46,126 bases of DNA from Allobosea sp. ASV33 (GCF_016428755.1 NZ_JAELTI010000037.1:1-46126), one strand, 5' to 3'. Numbered from the stretch's first letter, positions 1 through 10,422 are shown. Notes: a model not told the origin generated them from the sequence alone. Made by a program: numbers and translations.

Positions 1-77
<77 letters not shown>

Positions 78-87
78 GGTCGAGTGT

Positions 88-190
88 GTTCAAGACGTGG
101 ATGCTCGCCACAAGGGCGAGCATGACGAAGCTGGAACAAGGTCGTGTTCATGGATTCCGGGTTCGGGCCTTTCAGGCCCGAACCCGGAAT
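88..190. repeat. Intergenic palindromic repeat, copy 1
   Basis: Two stem-loops sit just downstream of the minus-strand redoxin gene. The first has nine-base arms at 101-109 and 115-123. The second has perfect 16-base arms at 154-169 and 175-190 around a 5-base loop. Bases 88-127 are identical to 3253-3292 (40 bases). The second hairpin could also act as a transcription end for the redoxin gene, but no T-tract follows it in that direction. It belongs to the dispersed family described under findings. Confidence 0.8.
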
Positions 191-207
191 GACGGCGTTG
201 CGTTTCG

Positions 208-843
208 TCAGCTCAGCGGCGCGTATTTCACGACGCAGCCATAGGCCTTGGTGCTGGCTTCCGAGACCGGCTTGCCGGCCTTCAGCTCGGCGACGGCCTG
301 GCGGACATAGCTCTTGGCGCCTTCGAGGCTCGATGCGGCCGAGGTCGGCTTGTCGTCGATCGCTCCCATATAGGCGAGCGTGCCCTCGGGATCGATGATG
401 TACATGTGCGGCGTGGTCTGGGCGCCATAGGCGCGTGCCATCACGCTTTTGGGATCAAGCAGGATGCCAGCCGGGGCGGCGTTACGCTGGACCGTCAAGT
501 CCTTGGCCTTGGCCGCGTCGACATGGCTCTGCTCGCCCGGCGGCGAGGAGATCACCGAGAGCCAGACGACGCCCTCCTTCGCCATATCCTTCTGCAGGTT
601 CTGCATGGTCGCGCTGTTATAGTGCTTCCGGACATAGGGGCAGTCGTGATTGGTCCATTCGAGGATCACCGTCTTGCCGGCGAACTCGGAGAGGTTGCGC
701 GTCTTGCCCTCGACATCGACCGCCTGGAAGGCGGGGGCGGGCGCGCCGACCTTGGCCGCGCCCTGCGCGAAGGCGGCTGCCGGGAAGGCGAGGCCCGCGA
801 GGGCGAGGCCGGCGATGAAAGTCTGCCTGGTCAGGCTTTGCAT
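208..843 (-). CDS. Exported redoxin/thioredoxin-family protein
   Basis: The 211-residue protein begins with a cleavable signal peptide (about residues 1-27, ending AFAQG), so it should act in the periplasm. A redoxin (AhpC/TSA-like) fold follows, with a single peroxidatic-type cysteine in HDCPYV (Cys68). A second cysteine lies near the C-terminus (YGCVVKY, Cys203), an arrangement seen in a common proteobacterial thioredoxin-like family. It lacks a CXXC motif, so a simple thioredoxin reaction is unlikely; a peroxiredoxin-like or thiol-transfer role is inferred. It lies 28 bases downstream of the DsbD-like gene on the same strand. The two are probably one operon, with the DsbD-like protein a plausible electron donor. 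Confidence 0.85.
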   Translation of the reverse strand: MQSLTRQTFIAGLALAGLAFPAAAFAQGAAKVGAPAPAFQAVDVEGKTRNLSEFAGKTVILEWTNHDCPYVRKHYNSATMQNLQKDMAKEGVVWLSVISSPPGEQSHVDAAKAKDLTVQRNAAPAGILLDPKSVMARAYGAQTTPHMYIIDPEGTLAYMGAIDDKPTSAASSLEGAKSYVRQAVAELKAGKPVSEASTKAYGCVVKYAPLS

Positions 844-871
844 GTCTGTCTCCCTTGGTTGAAGTCGAAAC

Positions 872-3037
872 CTATGGCAGGGCCGCCGTCTTGGCGTTGC
901 GACCGCCGGCGCGTTCGGCCGCCGCGATCAGCGTGTCCGCCGTTAGGAGTTGCGGCAGGATCTCGGCCTGCGCCTCCTGGCGGGCGGGGTAGAACAGATA
1001 GAGCGGCACGCCGGCGCGGCCCTGCTCGGCCAGCGCCTTGGCGATGCGGCTGTCGCGATTGGTCCAGTCGGCCTTGAGATAGACGACGCCGAGCTTGGCG
1101 AAGGCGTCCTTCACCTCCTGCCGGGAGAGCGCGACGCGCTCGTTGGCGAGGCAGGTGATGCACCAGGCCGCCGTGAAATTGACGAAGATCGGCTTGCCCT
1201 GCGCCTGCAAGGCCGCGACCCGCTCGGGCGACCAGGCTTCGATATCGCCGGCCCGCGCGTCGGTCGCCGCACCGGGAACGGCGTTCTGCAGAGTGAACCA
1301 GCCGGCGCCGAGCACGACCAGCGCCGCCAGCGCCGAGCCGAAGGCGCGGCGCGCGAACGATCCGCGCGTCACGCCGACGAGCCAGACGGCGAAGCCTGCC
1401 GCCAGCACCGCGACCAGCGCGGCGAGCACGCCCTGCGGGCCACTCTGCACCGAGGCGACCCAGATCAGCCAGATCGCGGTGGCGAACATCGGGAAGGCGA
1501 AGGCCTGCTTCAGGACCAGCATCCAGCGGCCGGGCTTCGGCAGTAGGCGCAGCAGGCCGGGCGCGAAGGAGAGCGCGACCACCGGCAAGGCGAAGCCCAG
1601 CGCCAACGCCATGAACACGGAGAGGGCGACGGCCGGCGGCTGCGTCACCGCATAGCCCATCGCCGCGCCCATGAAGGGCGCCGTGCAGGGCGTCGCGACG
1701 ACGACCGCGAGCACGCCGGTCATGAAGGCGCCGAGGCGCCCGCCCCGGCTGGCGAGGCCATCGCCGAGGCCGGTGACCGAGGTGCCGATCTCGAAGGCGC
1801 CGAGCAGGTTGAGGCCGATCAGGACCATCACGACGGCGAGCGCGATGACGAGCGGCGGGGACTGGAGCTGGAAGCCCCAGCCGACGCTGCTGCCGAGGCT
1901 GCCCAGCGCGATCACCGCAACGGCCAGGGCCATGAAGGTCAAAAGCACGCCAGCGAGGAAGAGCAGGCCCTGCTCGCGCACTTCGGAACGGCTGCGATGG
2001 GCGAGCTGGGCGAAGCCGAGCGCCTTGATGAACAGCACCGGCAGGACGCAAGGCATCAGGTTGAGGATCAGGCCGCCGACGAAGGCGAAGGCCAGTGCCG
2101 CCCACAGCGTCAGGTCTGCGCCCTCGGCCGGCATCGGAATCCGCACCACCGCCGGGCGGGCTTCCGGCGCAACCGTCCCGCCGGCCGCCATCAAGGCCGG
2201 ATCGGCATCGGCGAGCAGCGTGATCGCGCGTGGCGCGCCGCCTTCGGTGAAGGTGAGGACGCCCGGGACTTCCGGCGTCGCCAGCTTGAAGGCACCCGAC
2301 CGGGTCAGCGTCAGCGCCGGCTTGTCACCGGCCGTGAAGGGCTGATCGGCGGCGTGCTCGATCAGCGTGTCGGAAACCGGGAAGAAGCGCAGATCGGTGA
2401 CGCCCGCAGGCAGGCCGGGCAGATCGAGGACCAGCTTGCCGGCATCGTCACGCAGCTTGCCGCGGAAGGCGGCCGGCTTTGGCAGCGCCGCGATCGCGGC
2501 ATCGATCCGCGCTGCGGCGGCTTCATCCACCGTGCCCACGGCGGCGATGGGAAGGTCGAGCGAGAAAGTACCTTCCTCGGGAATGCAGATCTTCTCGCAG
2601 ACCAGCCAGGTCGCCTCCGCCTTCAGCTCGAAAGTCTCGCCGGGCCTGGCATCGGCCGGCACCGTGATCTCGAGCGGCAGCAGGACCGTGCCTTCGAAAC
2701 CGAAATTGACGAGCGGCTCGACCCGGATCGCCTTGGGCGCCGGCCACTGGATCTCGCTGGCAGTCGCTCCGGCCGGCAGGTCCCATTTGATCTGGGTCGG
2801 CTCGCCGGAATCGCCGGGATTCAGCCAATAGGTGTGCCAGTGCGGCGCCAGCTTCTGGACGAGCGCGACTTTGAAACGCTCACCCGGCGCGACCGTATCG
2901 CGGCTCGACAGCAGGGTCGCGGTGACGCGCGGCGAGGTGACGGCGGCGGATTCCGCGGCGAGCGGGAGGCCGGGCGCAAACAGCCCGAGCGCCAGCATGG
3001 CCCCGGGCAGGATACGCGTGCCGAAGTACCGCCGCAT
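872..3037 (-). CDS. DsbD/ScsB-like transmembrane thiol:disulfide reductase
   Basis: This protein carries electrons from cytoplasmic thioredoxin across the inner membrane to periplasmic thiol proteins. With the chosen ATG it has 721 residues. In order: a signal peptide; a periplasmic DsbD-alpha-type domain with a redox pair in CEKIC (about Cys147/Cys151); a multi-pass DsbD membrane domain with one cysteine in LMPCVLP and one in ATPCTAPF; and a C-terminal thioredoxin domain with WCITC near residue 625. The frame stays open to a possible start at 3103, but the start at 3037 gives a clean signal peptide (MRRYFGTRILPG onward). The length and large N-terminal domain fit ScsB-type relatives better than E. 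coli DsbD. The redoxin gene just downstream is a likely client. Confidence 0.9.
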   Translation of the reverse strand: MRRYFGTRILPGAMLALGLFAPGLPLAAESAAVTSPRVTATLLSSRDTVAPGERFKVALVQKLAPHWHTYWLNPGDSGEPTQIKWDLPAGATASEIQWPAPKAIRVEPLVNFGFEGTVLLPLEITVPADARPGETFELKAEATWLVCEKICIPEEGTFSLDLPIAAVGTVDEAAAARIDAAIAALPKPAAFRGKLRDDAGKLVLDLPGLPAGVTDLRFFPVSDTLIEHAADQPFTAGDKPALTLTRSGAFKLATPEVPGVLTFTEGGAPRAITLLADADPALMAAGGTVAPEARPAVVRIPMPAEGADLTLWAALAFAFVGGLILNLMPCVLPVLFIKALGFAQLAHRSRSEVREQGLLFLAGVLLTFMALAVAVIALGSLGSSVGWGFQLQSPPLVIALAVVMVLIGLNLLGAFEIGTSVTGLGDGLASRGGRLGAFMTGVLAVVVATPCTAPFMGAAMGYAVTQPPAVALSVFMALALGFALPVVALSFAPGLLRLLPKPGRWMLVLKQAFAFPMFATAIWLIWVASVQSGPQGVLAALVAVLAAGFAVWLVGVTRGSFARRAFGSALAALVVLGAGWFTLQNAVPGAATDARAGDIEAWSPERVAALQAQGKPIFVNFTAAWCITCLANERVALSRQEVKDAFAKLGVVYLKADWTNRDSRIAKALAEQGRAGVPLYLFYPARQEAQAEILPQLLTADTLIAAAERAGGRNAKTAALP

Positions 3038-3252
3038 GATGCCGTCGCAATCCCTGATCATCCCGACCCCATGCCCCAATCCGCCCTCACCTGCCAATGA
3101 CAAGGCAGTGAGGCGGGGTCAGGCCCATTCTGAGCGATCCGGCGCCGGCACGCAGCGCGCCATGATGTCGCCGCTCCATTCGGGAGGCTGCGTGATTTCC
3201 GTCGTGGTCGGGCTTGTCCCAACCCTCCGCGTCTTCCTTCAGGCGATGCAGC

Positions 3253-3292
3253 GTTCAAGACGTGGATGCTCGCCACAAGGGCGAGCATGACG
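3253..3292. repeat. Exact 40-base copy of 88-127 (palindromic repeat, copy 2)
   Basis: This stretch is identical to bases 88-127 and carries the same stem (ATGCTCGCC / GGCGAGCAT, loop ACAAG). It lies between the ABC ATPase stop and the DsbD-like gene. The rest of the 3038-3300 gap shows no gene; it must hold the DsbD promoter, but I cannot place one confidently. Confidence 0.85.
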
Positions 3293-3300
3293 GTCGTGGA

Positions 3301-4071
3301 TCAGATCGCGGCGCCGTCCGTGACGATATCGGCGCCGAGGCCCTGGCGGACCGCGCGCACGATCTCGGCCTCCGCCGCGGCGCCGCGCTTGCGCGGACGG
3401 CTCGCGTCGATGCGGTGCTCGGCGATGATCTGGCCGGGCGCGCCCGACAACACGACGACGCGGTCGGCGAGATAGGCAGCTTCGTCGATATCATGGGTGA
3501 CGAAGAGCACGGTCTTGCCCGTGCGCTGCCAGACGCGGATCAACTCGTCCTGCAGGTTCTCGCGCGTCAGGGCATCGAGCGCCGAGAAGGGCTCGTCCAT
3601 CAGCAGGATTTCCGGCTCGACGGCGAGCGCGCGAGCGAGCGAGACACGCTGGCGCTGGCCGCCGGAGAGCTGATGCGGCCAGCGCTGCGCCAGACTGCCC
3701 AATCCGACGAGATCGAGCATCTCCTGCGCCTTCTTCAGGCGCTCGCCACGCGATGTCCGGCCTTCAAGACCAAAGCCGACGTTGGAGACGACCTTGCGCC
3801 AGGGCAGGAGGCGCGAATCCTGGAAGACCAGCGCGACCGGCCGGCGCGCCTTGTCCTTCGCGTCGATCACGACCTCGCCGCCACTCGGCTTGGCGAGGCC
3901 GGCGATGACGCGCAGCAGGGTCGACTTGCCGACGCCGGAGGGGCCGACGATAGCCAAAAACTCGCCGCGCCCGACATTCAGGTCGAGCTTGCGCAGAACC
4001 TCGGTCTGTTCGCCATCGCGGGTGAAGGTCAGCGACAGGCCCCGAATCTCAATCGCACTCTTCTCGGTCAC
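3301..4071 (-). CDS. ABC transporter ATP-binding protein (nitrate/sulfonate/taurine type)
   Basis: This is the nucleotide-binding subunit of a NitT/TauT-family importer (SsuB/TauB/NrtD-like). It shows Walker A (GPSGVGKST), the ABC signature (LSGGQRQRVS), Walker B with LLMDEPFSALD, and the switch histidine in FVTHDIDEA. I chose the GTG at 4071 because it overlaps the permease stop as GTGA, giving 256 residues and translational coupling. An in-frame ATG at 4092 would add seven residues. It is the last gene of the operon binding protein > permease > ATPase. The substrate cannot be told from sequence; sulfonates, taurine, nitrate, thiamine precursors and other small organics are all moved by this family. 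Confidence 0.92.
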   Translation of the reverse strand: MTEKSAIEIRGLSLTFTRDGEQTEVLRKLDLNVGRGEFLAIVGPSGVGKSTLLRVIAGLAKPSGGEVVIDAKDKARRPVALVFQDSRLLPWRKVVSNVGFGLEGRTSRGERLKKAQEMLDLVGLGSLAQRWPHQLSGGQRQRVSLARALAVEPEILLMDEPFSALDALTRENLQDELIRVWQRTGKTVLFVTHDIDEAAYLADRVVVLSGAPGQIIAEHRIDASRPRKRGAAAEAEIVRAVRQGLGADIVTDGAAI

Positions 4072-4820
4072 GCTTTCCAACGCAGCACCCATTTCTGGAA
4101 GGCGACGAAGCCGGTGTCGAGCAGGCCGTAGAGCGCCGCCATCGTCAGCATGTAGACCACGACGATATCGGTCGCGAGGAGGCTCGACGCCTGCATCATG
4201 CGCTGGCCGACACCGGCGACGCCGAAGATCTCGGCCGCGACCACGGCCATCCAGGCCTGGCCGAGCGCCGTCCTGATGCCGACGAGGATGCCCGGCAGGG
4301 CCGCCGGCAGCAGGATCTTGAACAGGCGCTGCCAGGGCGAGCGGAAGCCGAAGGCATCCGCGACCTCGATGAGATCGCGATCGACGCCGCGGATCGCGCC
4401 CTGCGCCGCGAAGAAGACGATCCAGAACACGCCGATGGCGATGATGAAGACCGCTGCGCCCGGCGTGACGCCGAACCAGATGATGGCGAAGGGCACCCAG
4501 GCGAGGCCAGGAATCGGGCGTAGGACCCGAACGACCCAGGCCGTCGCCTCCTCGGCGATGCGGGACATACCGATGAGCACACCGAAGGCGATGCCGAGCC
4601 CGGCGCCGACGAACAGGCCGACGAAGTAGTGCCAGAGCGAACCGAGTATGGCCGCGAGCCAGGCGCCGGAAGAGAGCTCCCGCATGAAGGCCTTCGGCAG
4701 GGCGCTCGGCCCCGGCAGGAAGGCCGGGTTCACCAGTCCGAAATAGGGCATCGCCTCCCAGAGCAGGAGGAAGGCGACAAGGCCCAGGAATGCGAGGGCC
4801 GGAGCCCGCAGCGACTGCAA
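4068..4820 (-). CDS. ABC transporter permease (nitrate/sulfonate/taurine type)
   Basis: This 250-residue inner-membrane permease has about six hydrophobic segments. The coupling-loop signature lies in the region AFGFRSPWQRLFKILLPAALPG, which contacts the ATPase. It belongs to the SsuC/TauC family. The start is TTG at 4818-4820, preceded by an AGGA Shine-Dalgarno six bases upstream; no better ATG is near. Its stop overlaps the ATPase start. The 105-base gap to the binding-protein gene holds a short palindromic repeat that may lower permease expression relative to the binding protein. Confidence 0.92.
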   Translation of the reverse strand: MQSLRAPALAFLGLVAFLLLWEAMPYFGLVNPAFLPGPSALPKAFMRELSSGAWLAAILGSLWHYFVGLFVGAGLGIAFGVLIGMSRIAEEATAWVVRVLRPIPGLAWVPFAIIWFGVTPGAAVFIIAIGVFWIVFFAAQGAIRGVDRDLIEVADAFGFRSPWQRLFKILLPAALPGILVGIRTALGQAWMAVVAAEIFGVAGVGQRMMQASSLLATDIVVVYMLTMAALYGLLDTGFVAFQKWVLRWKA

Positions 4821-4851
4821 ATCGTTTCCTTTACGATCGGATAACGCAAAG

Positions 4852-4887
4852 TCATTCCGGCCGGAGCGAAGCGGAGAGCCGGAATGA
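4852..4887. repeat. Palindromic repeat, copy 3, inside the ABC operon
   Basis: Ten-base arms TCATTCCGGC (4852-4861) and GCCGGAATGA (4878-4887) form a perfect stem with a 16-base loop. It is a short member of the dispersed family and lies between the substrate-binding-protein and permease genes. Confidence 0.8.
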
Positions 4888-4925
4888 TGGCGTGTTTTTC
4901 ACCTTCATCCCACAACCGGGGCCGT

Positions 4926-5951
4926 TCAGCCGCCCGCCTTGATCGCGCGCTCGTAGTACTGGGTCTCGAACAGCCCGTCGAAGGGGAGTTCTTTCTCCAG
5001 CGAGCCGAGCTTGACCTGGTAGGCCTGCATCGCACGGGCGGGCTCGATGATCTTGCGCGGGTCGATCTCGAAGCGGCTCGCCGGCGAGACCAGCGCCTTC
5101 TGGATCAGCTCGGGATCGACGATGCCCTTGCCGAGCGCGGCGCCGACATGGGGGGCGGCCTTGGTCGGGTCGGCCTTGATCAGCGCCGCCGCCTTGACGA
5201 GGCCGGAGACGAGGTTCTGCACGGCCTGCGGGTTCTTGGTGGCGAAGGCGCCGGAGACGGCGACGACCGTGCCGGGCTGGCCCGGAAAGACTTCCTCGCC
5301 ACCGGCGACGAGCTTGATCTGCGGGTTGCGGGTCTGGAGGATGGTCAGCGCCGGCTCGCGGACGGAGCCGCCATCGACCGCGCCGGCGAGGATCGCCTGC
5401 TGGGTCGCATCGATGCCCATCGGCACGATCTCGACATCGGCCTTGTCGACCTTCGCGACCTCCCAGAGCCAGTATTGCAGCGTCGTGTTGGGCACCGAGC
5501 CCGCTGGCTGGGTCGCCAAGCGCGCGGCCTTGCCGTTGGCGGCGCGGAAGGCCTTGAAGGCGGCGGCGGCATTGGTGCCCGCCGTGAAGAACTTGGTCAG
5601 CGAGGGCGCGCTGACCACGACGTTCTCGCCGATCGCGGTCGAGGCGACGACGCGGATGTCGATGCCGCGCGAGCGGGCGACGGCGAGCGGCGCGACGCCG
5701 GCGACATAGACGTCGATCGTGCCCGAGGCGAGCGCCTGGATCATGTTCGGGCCGGATTCGAAGACGGTGACGGCGACATCGATGCCGCCCTGCTTCAGCC
5801 AGCCCTCGCCATTGGCGACGAAGAAGGGCGCCGTCCCGACGACCGGGATGTAGCCGACGCGCGCGGCAACGCTCTGGGCGCGGGCCGGACCGGCGAAGGG
5901 CATGGCCGCCGCAAGGCTCGACCCGGCAATGAGGAACTGGCGGCGATCCAT
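4926..5951 (-). CDS. ABC transporter substrate-binding protein (nitrate/sulfonate/taurine type)
   Basis: This 341-residue periplasmic binding protein is the first gene of the importer operon. The N-terminus (MDRRQFLIAG, cleavage near PARA-QS) has paired arginines before a hydrophobic core, so Tat export is possible. The mature part has the SsuA/TauA/NMT1-like layout (VGYIPVVGTAPFFVANGEGW near the start, then a GxxDVYVAG segment). The ligand is not evident. The gene is divergent from an Lrp/AsnC regulator across about 160 bases, which makes control by that regulator plausible but unproven. Confidence 0.9.
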   Translation of the reverse strand: MDRRQFLIAGSSLAAAMPFAGPARAQSVAARVGYIPVVGTAPFFVANGEGWLKQGGIDVAVTVFESGPNMIQALASGTIDVYVAGVAPLAVARSRGIDIRVVASTAIGENVVVSAPSLTKFFTAGTNAAAAFKAFRAANGKAARLATQPAGSVPNTTLQYWLWEVAKVDKADVEIVPMGIDATQQAILAGAVDGGSVREPALTILQTRNPQIKLVAGGEEVFPGQPGTVVAVSGAFATKNPQAVQNLVSGLVKAAALIKADPTKAAPHVGAALGKGIVDPELIQKALVSPASRFEIDPRKIIEPARAMQAYQVKLGSLEKELPFDGLFETQYYERAIKAGG

Positions 5952-6110
5952 CGTTCAAATCCCTTTCGAAAGTAGGGTCGAACGCGACCCCATTGACATC
6001 TGAGAAAAGGATTTTCTATCTGGATGCAATAGATTGGCTCGAAAAAGATGATTGATCTCTTTCTTGCGAAATCTGCGAAACAAATTTCTACAGATAGCGA
6101 GCTTGAGAGA

Positions 6111-6578
6111 ATGGACGCCATCGACCGCAAGATTCTGACCGTGCTCCAGGCGGACGCGAACATCTCGATCGCGGAGCTCGCCGACCGCGTCGGGCTCTCG
6201 CAGACGCCGTGCTGGAAGCGTATCCAGAAGCTCGAACAGGCCGGCGTGATCCTGAAGCGCGTCGCGCTGGTGGCGCCCGAGAAGATCGGGCTCGGCCTCA
6301 CCGTCTTCGTCCAGATCGAGACGGCGGACCATTCCGGCCCCTGGCTGGAGAAATTCGCCCAGATGGTGGCCGCCATGCCGGAGGTGATGGAGTTCTACCG
6401 GATGGCGGGGGATGTCGACTACATGCTGCGCGTCGTCGTCGCCGACATGGCCGCCTATGACGGCTTCTACAAGAAGCTGATCGAGACGATCCCGCTCAAG
6501 AACGTCACCTCGCGCTTCGCGATGGAGCGGATCAAGGCGACGACGGCCTACAAGGTGCCGGACCTGCCCCGCACCTGA
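6111..6578 (+). CDS. Lrp/AsnC-family transcriptional regulator
   Basis: This 155-residue protein has an N-terminal winged helix-turn-helix (MDAIDRKILTVLQ, then ISIAELADRVGLSQTPCWKRIQKLE). A C-terminal RAM/AsnC ligand-binding domain follows (VMEFYRMAGDVDYMLRVVVADM). An in-frame ATG at 6048 would add 21 residues, but the family normally begins at MDxIDRKIL. The start at 6111 has a purine-rich GAGAG just upstream. Members sense amino acids or related metabolites as dimers or octamers. It is divergent from the ABC importer, a typical arrangement for a local regulator. Confidence 0.92.
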   Translation: MDAIDRKILTVLQADANISIAELADRVGLSQTPCWKRIQKLEQAGVILKRVALVAPEKIGLGLTVFVQIETADHSGPWLEKFAQMVAAMPEVMEFYRMAGDVDYMLRVVVADMAAYDGFYKKLIETIPLKNVTSRFAMERIKATTAYKVPDLPRT

Positions 6579-6707
6579 AACGATATCCTTGAATCTCGCG
6601 GCTCCTCAGGATGAGGGCTACGATTGAATTCCCGCTACGCTTCCCAGCGCGGCACGGCAGATGCTACGTAACGGGCCGTTCGCCATCCGCGTGCCCGAGG
6701 AGCCGCC

Positions 6708-7982
6708 TTGTCCGCTTCCCGCTCCGTTCTCCTGATCATCGGCGGCGGCATTGCCGCCTACAAGATGCTGGAGGTCATCCGCCGATTGAAGGATCGCGGC
6801 ATCGCCTCGCGCTGCATCGTGACCAAGGCGGGCGAGCAGTTCGTCACGCCGCTCACCGTCTCGTCGCTGGCGGGCGAGCGCTGTTTCACCGATATGTTCT
6901 CGCTGACCGACGAGGCCGATATCGGCCATATCCAGCTCTCGCGCTCGACCGACCTCGTCGTGGTCGCCCCCGCGACCGCAGACCTGATCGCCAAGATGGC
7001 GAACGGGCATGCCGACGACCTCGCCTCGACGGCGCTGCTCGCCACCGACAAGCGCGTGCTGATCGCCCCCGCGATGAACCCGCGCATGTGGCAGCACCCG
7101 GCGACGCGGCGGAACATGGCGCAGCTCGAAAAGGACGGCGTCCTCGTCGTCGGCCCCAATGTCGGGGCGATGGCGGAGCGCGGCGAGAGCGGGCCGGGCC
7201 GCATGGCCGAGCCGCCGGAAATCCTCGCCGCGATCGAGGCGGCGCTGGCCGGTGAAAAACCCAATGCCCAGCGCGCCATCGGCTTCCTCGGCCGGCTGCC
7301 GGGCGGCGAACAGGCGACCGGCTCGCTGGCCGGGCAGCATGTGCTGATCACCTCGGGGCCGACGCATGAGCCGATCGACCCCGTGCGCTACATCGCCAAC
7401 CGCTCCTCCGGGAAGCAGGGCCATGCCATCGCGGCCGCGGCCGCCGCTGCCGGGGCGCGGGTCACCTTGGTCAGCGGGCCGGTGAACCTGCCCGATCCGA
7501 CCGGCGTCGAGACCATCCATGTCGAATCGGCGCGCGAGATGCTCGCCGCCGTCGAGACCGCGCTGCCGGCCGATATCGCGATCTTCGCCGCCGCCGTCGC
7601 CGATTGGCGCGTGGCCGACGCGGCCTCCGACAAGCTGAAGAAGGACGGCAAGGCCTTGCCGCCGCTCGCCCTGGTCGAGAATCCCGACATCCTCGCGACC
7701 GTCGCGCATCGCAAGAGCGGGCGGCCGCCGCTGGTCGTCGGCTTCGCGGCGGAAACGCAGAACGTGATCGACTATGCCCGCGCCAAGCTTGCGAAGAAGG
7801 GCTGCGACCTGATCGTCGCCAATGATGTCGGTGGCACCGGCGTGATGGGCGGCGACGCCAATACCGTGCATCTGGTCACGGCATCGGGCCTCGAGACCTG
7901 GCCGACCCTGCCCAAGGGCGAGGTCGCGGCGCGGCTCGTCGCCCATATCGCAGGGCTGGCGTCCGCCCGGCAGGCGGATTGA
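6708..7982 (+). CDS. coaBC: Bifunctional phosphopantothenoylcysteine decarboxylase / phosphopantothenate-cysteine ligase
   Basis: This cytosolic enzyme joins cysteine to phosphopantothenate and decarboxylates the product, two steps of coenzyme A synthesis. The N-terminal CoaC flavoprotein half shows the active-site histidine in [10 protein letters not shown] and the PAMNPRMW motif. The CoaB half shows [28 protein letters not shown] binding sequence, AAVADWR and LVENPDIL. The start is TTG at 6708 with a GAGG Shine-Dalgarno; 424 residues is slightly longer than E. coli Dfp. The dut gene follows after two bases. The pantothenate kinase of the same pathway lies at 30.9 kb. Confidence 0.96.
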   Translation: MSASRSVLLIIGGGIAAYKMLEVIRRLKDRGIASRCIVTKAGEQFVTPLTVSSLAGERCFTDMFSLTDEADIGHIQLSRSTDLVVVAPATADLIAKMANGHADDLASTALLATDKRVLIAPAMNPRMWQHPATRRNMAQLEKDGVLVVGPNVGAMAERGESGPGRMAEPPEILAAIEAALAGEKPNAQRAIGFLGRLPGGEQATGSLAGQHVLITSGPTHEPIDPVRYIANRSSGKQGHAIAAAAAAAGARVTLVSGPVNLPDPTGVETIHVESAREMLAAVETALPADIAIFAAAVADWRVADAASDKLKKDGKALPPLALVENPDILATVAHRKSGRPPLVVGFAAETQNVIDYARAKLAKKGCDLIVANDVGGTGVMGGDANTVHLVTASGLETWPTLPKGEVAARLVAHIAGLASARQAD

Positions 7983-7984
7983 CG

Positions 7985-8455
7985 ATGGTCGCACTCCTGC
8001 TGCAACGCCTCCCGCATGGCGCCGACCTGCCCTTGCCGGCCTATGAGACGGAAGGGGCGGCCGGGCTCGACCTACGTGCCGCGATCGGCGAGAACGTGAC
8101 GCTAGCGCCCGGTGAGCGCGCGCTCATCCCGACCGGGTTGGCGATGGAGCTCCCGGAGGGGTTCGAAGGGCAGGTCCGGCCACGCTCGGGGCTTGCCGTC
8201 AAGCATGGCGTGACCGTGCTGAACGCGCCCGGTACGGTCGACAGCGACTATCGCGGCGAGGTCAAGGTGCCCCTCATCAATCTCGGGCAGGAACCCTTCG
8301 CCATCGCTCGCGGCGACCGGATCGCGCAGATGGTGATCGCGCCGGTGACGCGAGTGATTCCGACCGAGGTCATGGGCCTGAGTGCCACGGCGCGCGGCGC
8401 GAGCGGTTTCGGCTCGACCGGCGTTCGTTATGGCAGCGGCGAGGAGCGGTCATGA
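7985..8455 (+). CDS. dut: dUTP diphosphatase
   Basis: This enzyme hydrolyses dUTP to dUMP, keeping uracil out of DNA and feeding thymidylate synthesis. The 156-residue protein has the trimeric dUTPase motifs: [18 protein letters not shown], the catalytic [18 protein letters not shown] and the C-terminal GASGFGSTG arm. The ATG at 7985 lies two bases after the coaBC stop. A TTG at 7979 is also in frame but overlaps coaBC. Its stop overlaps the next gene as ATGA, indicating one transcript with coaBC. Confidence 0.96.
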   Translation: MVALLLQRLPHGADLPLPAYETEGAAGLDLRAAIGENVTLAPGERALIPTGLAMELPEGFEGQVRPRSGLAVKHGVTVLNAPGTVDSDYRGEVKVPLINLGQEPFAIARGDRIAQMVIAPVTRVIPTEVMGLSATARGASGFGSTGVRYGSGEERS

Positions 8456-8904
8456 TCCTGCTCTCGCGCCGCAGCCTGCTCGCCATCGCCGCCGTAGTCG
8501 ATATCGCGCTGCATGCAAGGCCGCAGCCGGTCGCGGCCAAACTGCTCGCCGCGCGCCATGCCCTGCCGCCCCGCCATCTCGAAACCCTGCTGCAGACGCT
8601 GGTGCGCGTCGGCATCCTCAAGGGCGTGCGCGGCCCGCGCGGCGGCTACGAGCTCGCCCGCGAGCGGCGCAAGATCACCGCCGGCGACATCGCGCGCGCC
8701 GCGATGCAGGAGGCCATCGAGGAGGGGCTGGGGCCGGAGCCGCAGTCGCGCCTGGTCGACGAGGTCGTCGGGCCGGAGGTCGCGCAGGCCTCAGCCGCGT
8801 TCCTGGCCGCTCTCGACACCGTCACGGTCGAGGAACTGTGCCGCCGGGCGCAGGCGAAATCCGTCTTCGGCGATCCCGATGCGAAGGCTGATTTCACGAT
8901 CTGA
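8452..8904 (+). CDS. Rrf2-family transcriptional regulator without the iron-sulfur cysteines
   Basis: This 150-residue protein starts at an ATG overlapping the dut stop. It shows the Rrf2 winged helix-turn-helix: [16 protein letters not shown], then [31 protein letters not shown]. IscR- and NsrR-type members bind a cluster through three cysteines in the middle of the protein; that region here has none, and the only cysteine is near residue 130. It should therefore respond to something other than an Fe-S cluster. It lies 88 bases upstream of cysK on the same strand. This recalls CymR, an Rrf2 protein from Firmicutes that controls cysteine metabolism together with CysK. That parallel is inference. 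Confidence 0.85.
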   Translation: MILLSRRSLLAIAAVVDIALHARPQPVAAKLLAARHALPPRHLETLLQTLVRVGILKGVRGPRGGYELARERRKITAGDIARAAMQEAIEEGLGPEPQSRLVDEVVGPEVAQASAAFLAALDTVTVEELCRRAQAKSVFGDPDAKADFTI

Positions 8905-8992
8905 TGATGTGATTCATTTCTTTCAATCGACAGTTTCTGTGAATTGATCTAGCGTCGCGACCAAACGTTCTCTCGTCCAGAGGAGTCATGTC

Positions 8993-9960
<968 letters not shown>

Positions 9961-9964
<4 letters not shown>

Positions 9965-10413
9965 CCGCAACGGCGATCCAGATCGTCCGGCTGGCCGAGA
10001 GCCTGCCGGACGATTTCGAAGCCTTGCGCCACGAGGCGAGCGCCGAAAGCTACCGCTTCGTCGAGGGTTTGCGCGAGGAATGGCTCGCCGGCCATTATGG
10101 CGGCGAGGACGAGCGCTTCGTCACCTTCGCCGCCTTCCATGAGGGCGAGTTGGCCGGGGTCGGCGCGCTGACGCCCGATCCCTACGATCCGGCGCCCGAC
10201 CTGTTGCGGGTCCGGCATGTCTATGTCAGGCCGCTGCATCGCGGAGCCGGTATCGGGCGCGTGCTGGCCACAGCGCTCATCCAGCAGGGGCTGGATTTGG
10301 CGCCGCGCTTGTCGTTGCGCGCCGCCGATCCGCGCGCGAGCGCCTTCTGGGAAGCGAACGGCTTCGCGCCCGATACCGGCGGAACGCGCCGCTCGCATCT
10401 GCTGACGCGCTAA
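9961..10413 (+). CDS. GNAT-family N-acetyltransferase
   Basis: This 150-residue GNAT protein starts at a GTG overlapping the cysK stop, so it is probably translationally coupled. The acetyl-CoA pyrophosphate loop is RGAGIGRVL (motif A), preceded by the beta strand [11 protein letters not shown]-terminal segment, [10 protein letters not shown], is typical of the fold. The substrate is unknown. Being co-translated with cysK does not make it a serine acetyltransferase, since CysE belongs to a different left-handed helix family. Confidence 0.85.
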
Positions 10414-10422
10414 GTAGCAGTC

